In this document: piece by piece, positions 16,409 through 18,453 of the stretch
How the letters are laid out: each line of letters begins with the position of its first letter
Numbering within the stretch: position 1 is the stretch's first letter
Origin: Leyella stercorea
Lineage (GTDB): Bacteria > Bacteroidota > Bacteroidia > Bacteroidales > Bacteroidaceae
Direction of reading: 5' to 3'
DNA length: 18,453 bases
Assembly: GCF_019052365.1 (NCBI RefSeq)
Contig: NZ_JAHQUY010000058.1
Coordinates: 1-18,453 of the forward strand
Notes under the pieces: model-generated
The model's database searches: none
Seen by the model: the letters and a program-made list of their open reading frames with translations, nothing else
What the model was told of the DNA's origin: nothing
Position numbers and translations under genes: made by a program

Positions 16409-16440
16409 TTGTCTTTTCTCAATAAATTTTCGTATTTTTG
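16409..16440 (+). promoter_or_regulatory. Bacteroidetes-type promoter of the upxY operon
   Basis: TTG at 16409-16411 and TATTTTTG at 16433-16440 are separated by 21 bp, close to the Bacteroidetes sigma-ABfr consensus (TTTG, about 19 bp, TAnnTTTG). The -7 element matches fully. Transcription would start at about 16446-16449, right where the first long stem of the leader begins, which supports the call. No inverted repeats typical of invertible capsule promoters flank it. Confidence 0.65.
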
Positions 16441-16445
16441 CACTC

Positions 16446-16943
16446 GGATTGTATAGCCAGACCGCAGTTGTCGCTGTAAGACGAGTTCTTTCATGATAAC
16501 CGAGTCGGCAGCCTACGCCGTGCTGAGTGTAGTGAAGTCAACCATGACATATCTATACGAAAGCGGGCTTTGGGTGGGAAGACAATCCAGACATAATGGA
16601 AGGCGTTTATCGACGCTGTGTTTAAGACGGACCGAAATCTAGCAAATTCACGGTAATATTATTGTCTTGAACGTGGTCAACGGTAGATGTCCCGGGTGTG
16701 ATTATATCAATCCCGTGGAGACCTTGTAAGCATAGATTGTACCCTTTCGGGCGCAGTCAAATGTGTTATATAGGTCTCTTTGCGGTAGCGATTTTCATAT
16801 CGGCGTGGGCTCTGACGTTGTCTGTTCGACAATAATAGGCAATTGCTAGAGCCTCGGTTCGTGGAATAGACAACAGGACGATTCCACGCTTTTTTTCTGT
16901 CGCAATTTAACGGATTTCTGTCTAGAAAAAAGTTAGCACCGAT
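16446..16943 (+). promoter_or_regulatory. Long structured 5' leader of upxY
   Basis: Between the predicted transcription start and the upxY start lie about 500 nt without a gene. Local complementarity is dense. TTGTATAG 16449-16456 pairs with CTATACGA 16553-16560, closing a 112-nt domain that holds GTCA/TGAC at 16537-16548. Further stems are TCCA/TGGA 16586-16600, GGCGT/ACGCT 16602-16617, TTAAGAC/GTCTTGA 16622-16670 with ACCG/CGGT nested, CGGG/CCCG 16693-16715 with TGAT/ATCA nested, GGAGACCT 16717-16724 with AGGTCTCT 16772-16779 enclosing CCC/GGG, CGAT/ATCG 16789-16802, and GGCTCT/AGAGCC 16808-16853 with TTGTC/GACAA nested. The last element is a terminator at 16860-16896. UpxY proteins act on such leaders to prevent early termination. 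I know of no riboswitch class that fits. Confidence 0.65.
16860..16896 (+). terminator. Intrinsic terminator in the upxY leader
   Basis: CGTGGAAT at 16860-16867 and ATTCCACG at 16881-16888 form a perfect 8-bp stem with a 13-nt loop, followed after one C by seven T residues (16890-16896). It ends 47 nt before the upxY start codon, inside the predicted transcript. This fits a regulated, premature termination site that UpxY-modified RNA polymerase would read through. Confidence 0.8.
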
Positions 16944-17672
16944 ATGAAAGTCGATGAATGGACATCAGAAGATGTGCACACCCCAGGAGGTGGTGAATTC
17001 CCTCCTTGCGCTGGACTTACCTCCAACGCCCTCCCCGAAGCTCAAAGCACTGTTTCCGCTGAGAGTTCACAAACAGGGGTGTCCACCAGAAGTGTCCATA
17101 TATTAAGTAAATCTAAAGTACAAAAGGAGGAAGAGATTCCTCATTGGTATGCTTTACGCACCACCTATGGTAGAGAGAAAAAAGCATACGACTACATGAC
17201 AGCCAAAGGTGTCACGGCTTTCTATCCTACTACAGATACTGTAAAACTTATAAAAGGTAAGCGCAAAGTTGTTACCGAGTCACGTTTACCAAACATCTTC
17301 TTCGCCTACGGTACCGAAGAACAACTCAAATCTTTCGTTTACGACAACGTAAACCTCCCATTCCTTCGTTTTTATTATCGCCACATCCATATTGGGCGTA
17401 GAATTGCTAAAACTCCATTGATAGTTCCCAACTATCAGATGGAAAGTCTAAAAATCATCTGTGCAGCCGATGCGGACAATACCATCGTGTCATTAGGTGA
17501 AGTGCCAAAGTTCGAGAAAGGACAGTTGGTAAAGGTGATTGATGGTGCGTTTAAGGGAGTGATTGGCAGAGTCGCAAGATGGCAGGGACAGCAAAGAGTT
17601 GGAGTGGTTGTGGACGAATTGGTAACTGTAGTTACAGCGTATATACCGAATGCATTTCTAATGTCTATTTAA
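16944..17672 (+). CDS. upxY: UpxY-family transcription antiterminator (NusG-like)
   Basis: This 242-aa protein has a NusG N-terminal (NGN) domain beginning at about residue 66 (HWYALRTTYGREKKA; Trp68) and a KOW motif at about 192-218 (FEKGQLVKVIDGAFKGVIGR). UpxY proteins are specialised NusG paralogs encoded first in Bacteroidales capsular polysaccharide operons, where they prevent termination in their own leader. The long leader and terminator directly upstream fit this. The first 60 or so residues are a low-complexity, Ser/Pro-rich extension not typical of the family (usual length about 170-200 aa). Internal GTG starts are possible, but the frame is open from the ATG at 16944. The next gene starts 14 bp downstream; no upxZ follows. 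Confidence 0.88.
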   Translation: MKVDEWTSEDVHTPGGGEFPPCAGLTSNALPEAQSTVSAESSQTGVSTRSVHILSKSKVQKEEEIPHWYALRTTYGREKKAYDYMTAKGVTAFYPTTDTVKLIKGKRKVVTESRLPNIFFAYGTEEQLKSFVYDNVNLPFLRFYYRHIHIGRRIAKTPLIVPNYQMESLKIICAADADNTIVSLGEVPKFEKGQLVKVIDGAFKGVIGRVARWQGQQRVGVVVDELVTVVTAYIPNAFLMSI

Positions 17673-17686
17673 TTTCTTCGATTCCA

Positions 17687-18451
17687 ATGGAATTACTAGT
17701 AAAAATAAATAAAAAGTTAGAGCAACGTAGAGCTATTTTGAATACAATCATTCAAAATGTTGGAATTCAAAATAAAATATTAAAATCTGCACAAATCTTG
17801 GCTGAATGCCTAAAACTCGGAGGAAAAATAATCACAGCTGGAAATGGTGGTTCAGCTTCTCAATCAGAACATTTTTCCTCAGAAATGATGGGGCGTTTAA
17901 AAAATAGCAGAACACCTTTTCCCTCATTATCGTTGAGTTCCAATGCATCTCTATTAACTTGTATAGGAAATGATTTTGGATTTGAAAGAATTTTCTCTCG
18001 GCAAATAGAAGGCATTGGTACAACGAAAGATGTGTTTATTGCATTTACAACATCATGTAAATCAAGGAATATCATAGAAGCATTGAATGTGTGTAAGAAT
18101 TCTAATATAAAATCAATAGTTTTCACAGGACAATGCGTACATGATATTGATTTGTTAGCAGAAGAAATAATAATGATTCCAAGCAATGATGTACAGATTA
18201 TCCAAGAGTGCCATGATATCATATCTCATATAGTGTGTGAACTGGTAGAGGAAATAGTAGATTTAAAAACAGTCAATGAGTGGGAGCAAATAAAAAATGA
18301 ATTCAAAAATGGTTATAAGTTCCTTATACTTGATCGTGATGGCGTTGTCAATATAACAAAACCCAATGGCTATATTTCATCTTTTTCTGAGTTTGTTTTC
18401 TTGAGTTCAACTTATAAATGCAACTTTTTGGGTGCGGATAATAAGCAATAA
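17687..18451 (+). CDS. gmhA: GmhA-type SIS isomerase fused to a truncated GmhB-like HAD segment
   Basis: This is 254 aa from the ATG at 17687, 14 bp after upxY; the frame is open further upstream but there overlaps upxY. Residues 1-195 match sedoheptulose-7-phosphate isomerase, the first step of ADP- or GDP-heptose synthesis: GNGGSASQSEHF at 52-63, EMMGR at 66-70, IGNDFGFERIFSRQ, and Gln173/His176 in the IQECH segment. The phosphate-loop motif, normally STSGNS, reads TTSCKS (121-126). From about residue 210 a second domain begins, YKFLILDRDGVVN, with the HAD nucleophile pair Asp216/Asp218 as in GmhB phosphatase. It ends after only about 45 residues. A full fusion would be about 360 aa. The gene is therefore truncated or frameshifted in its HAD part. 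The heptose role and surface polysaccharide context are inferred. Confidence 0.82.
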   Translation: MELLVKINKKLEQRRAILNTIIQNVGIQNKILKSAQILAECLKLGGKIITAGNGGSASQSEHFSSEMMGRLKNSRTPFPSLSLSSNASLLTCIGNDFGFERIFSRQIEGIGTTKDVFIAFTTSCKSRNIIEALNVCKNSNIKSIVFTGQCVHDIDLLAEEIIMIPSNDVQIIQECHDIISHIVCELVEEIVDLKTVNEWEQIKNEFKNGYKFLILDRDGVVNITKPNGYISSFSEFVFLSSTYKCNFLGADNKQ

Positions 18452-18453
18452 AA

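Noticed and set aside
16446..16890. Known riboswitch, tmRNA or RNase P RNA
   Set aside because: I compared the sequence by eye with the cobalamin riboswitch box (AGCCAG- and GGGAA-like pieces are present), tmRNA and RNase P landmarks. The pieces are in the wrong order or absent, so I call it only a structured leader.
16200..16943. Invertible capsule promoter
   Set aside because: I looked for inverted repeats flanking the promoter at 16409-16440, as in B. fragilis capsule loci, and found none of sufficient length on both sides.
17579..17686. Upstream start for the gmhA gene, overlapping upxY
   Set aside because: The frame is open, but the added residues lie within the upxY KOW region and do not match GmhA. 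The ATG at 17687 starts at the normal N-terminus.

Overview
The window looks like a Bacteroidales chromosome or integrative conjugative element, probably Prevotella/Segatella-like or Bacteroides-like. Three things point there: the transfer proteins are the Bacteroidetes-specific MPF_B (CTnDOT-type) conjugation set, the promoter ahead of the last two genes fits the Bacteroidetes -33/-7 form (TTG, 21 bp, TAnnTTTG), and those two genes are an UpxY-type antiterminator and the start of a capsule or exopolysaccharide locus. The host assignment is inference. All genes are on the + strand.

Positions 149-16199 form one compact transfer operon with short gaps or overlaps. In order it encodes an acidic single-TM protein, two DUF4134/TraE-type pilin-like proteins, TraF (DUF4133, VirB3-like), a small lipoprotein in the VirB7 slot, TraG (VirB4-type ATPase), three exported proteins I cannot name (852, about 267 and 261 aa), TraJ (VirB6-like), TraK (VirB8-like), a TraL-position protein, TraM (VirB10-like), TraN (VirB9-like), a VirD4-type coupling protein and an exported lysozyme. 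Together they would build the channel (TraE/F/J/K/M/N), power it (TraG), feed it DNA (coupling protein) and open the cell wall (lysozyme). The relaxase, other mobilisation genes and the integrase are not in the window. TraO, TraP and TraQ are not seen between traN and the lysozyme. Two stem-loops interrupt the operon near 1050 and 1913; the second has terminator character.

Positions 16200-16943 hold no gene but are dense in signals: three tandem 23-bp imperfect palindromes, a 14-bp perfect palindrome with an 11-bp direct repeat, a good promoter, and a leader of about 500 nt in which most segments can pair locally, ending in an intrinsic terminator 47 nt before the next start codon.

Positions 16944-18453 carry upxY and a gmhA-type isomerase gene. 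Composition becomes visibly AT-rich here. UpxY proteins are known to let RNA polymerase read through their own long leader into capsule genes, and the leader plus terminator fits that circuit. The gmhA gene runs into the first motif of a heptose-phosphate phosphatase (HAD) domain and then stops early, so it looks like a truncated or frameshifted GmhA-GmhB fusion.
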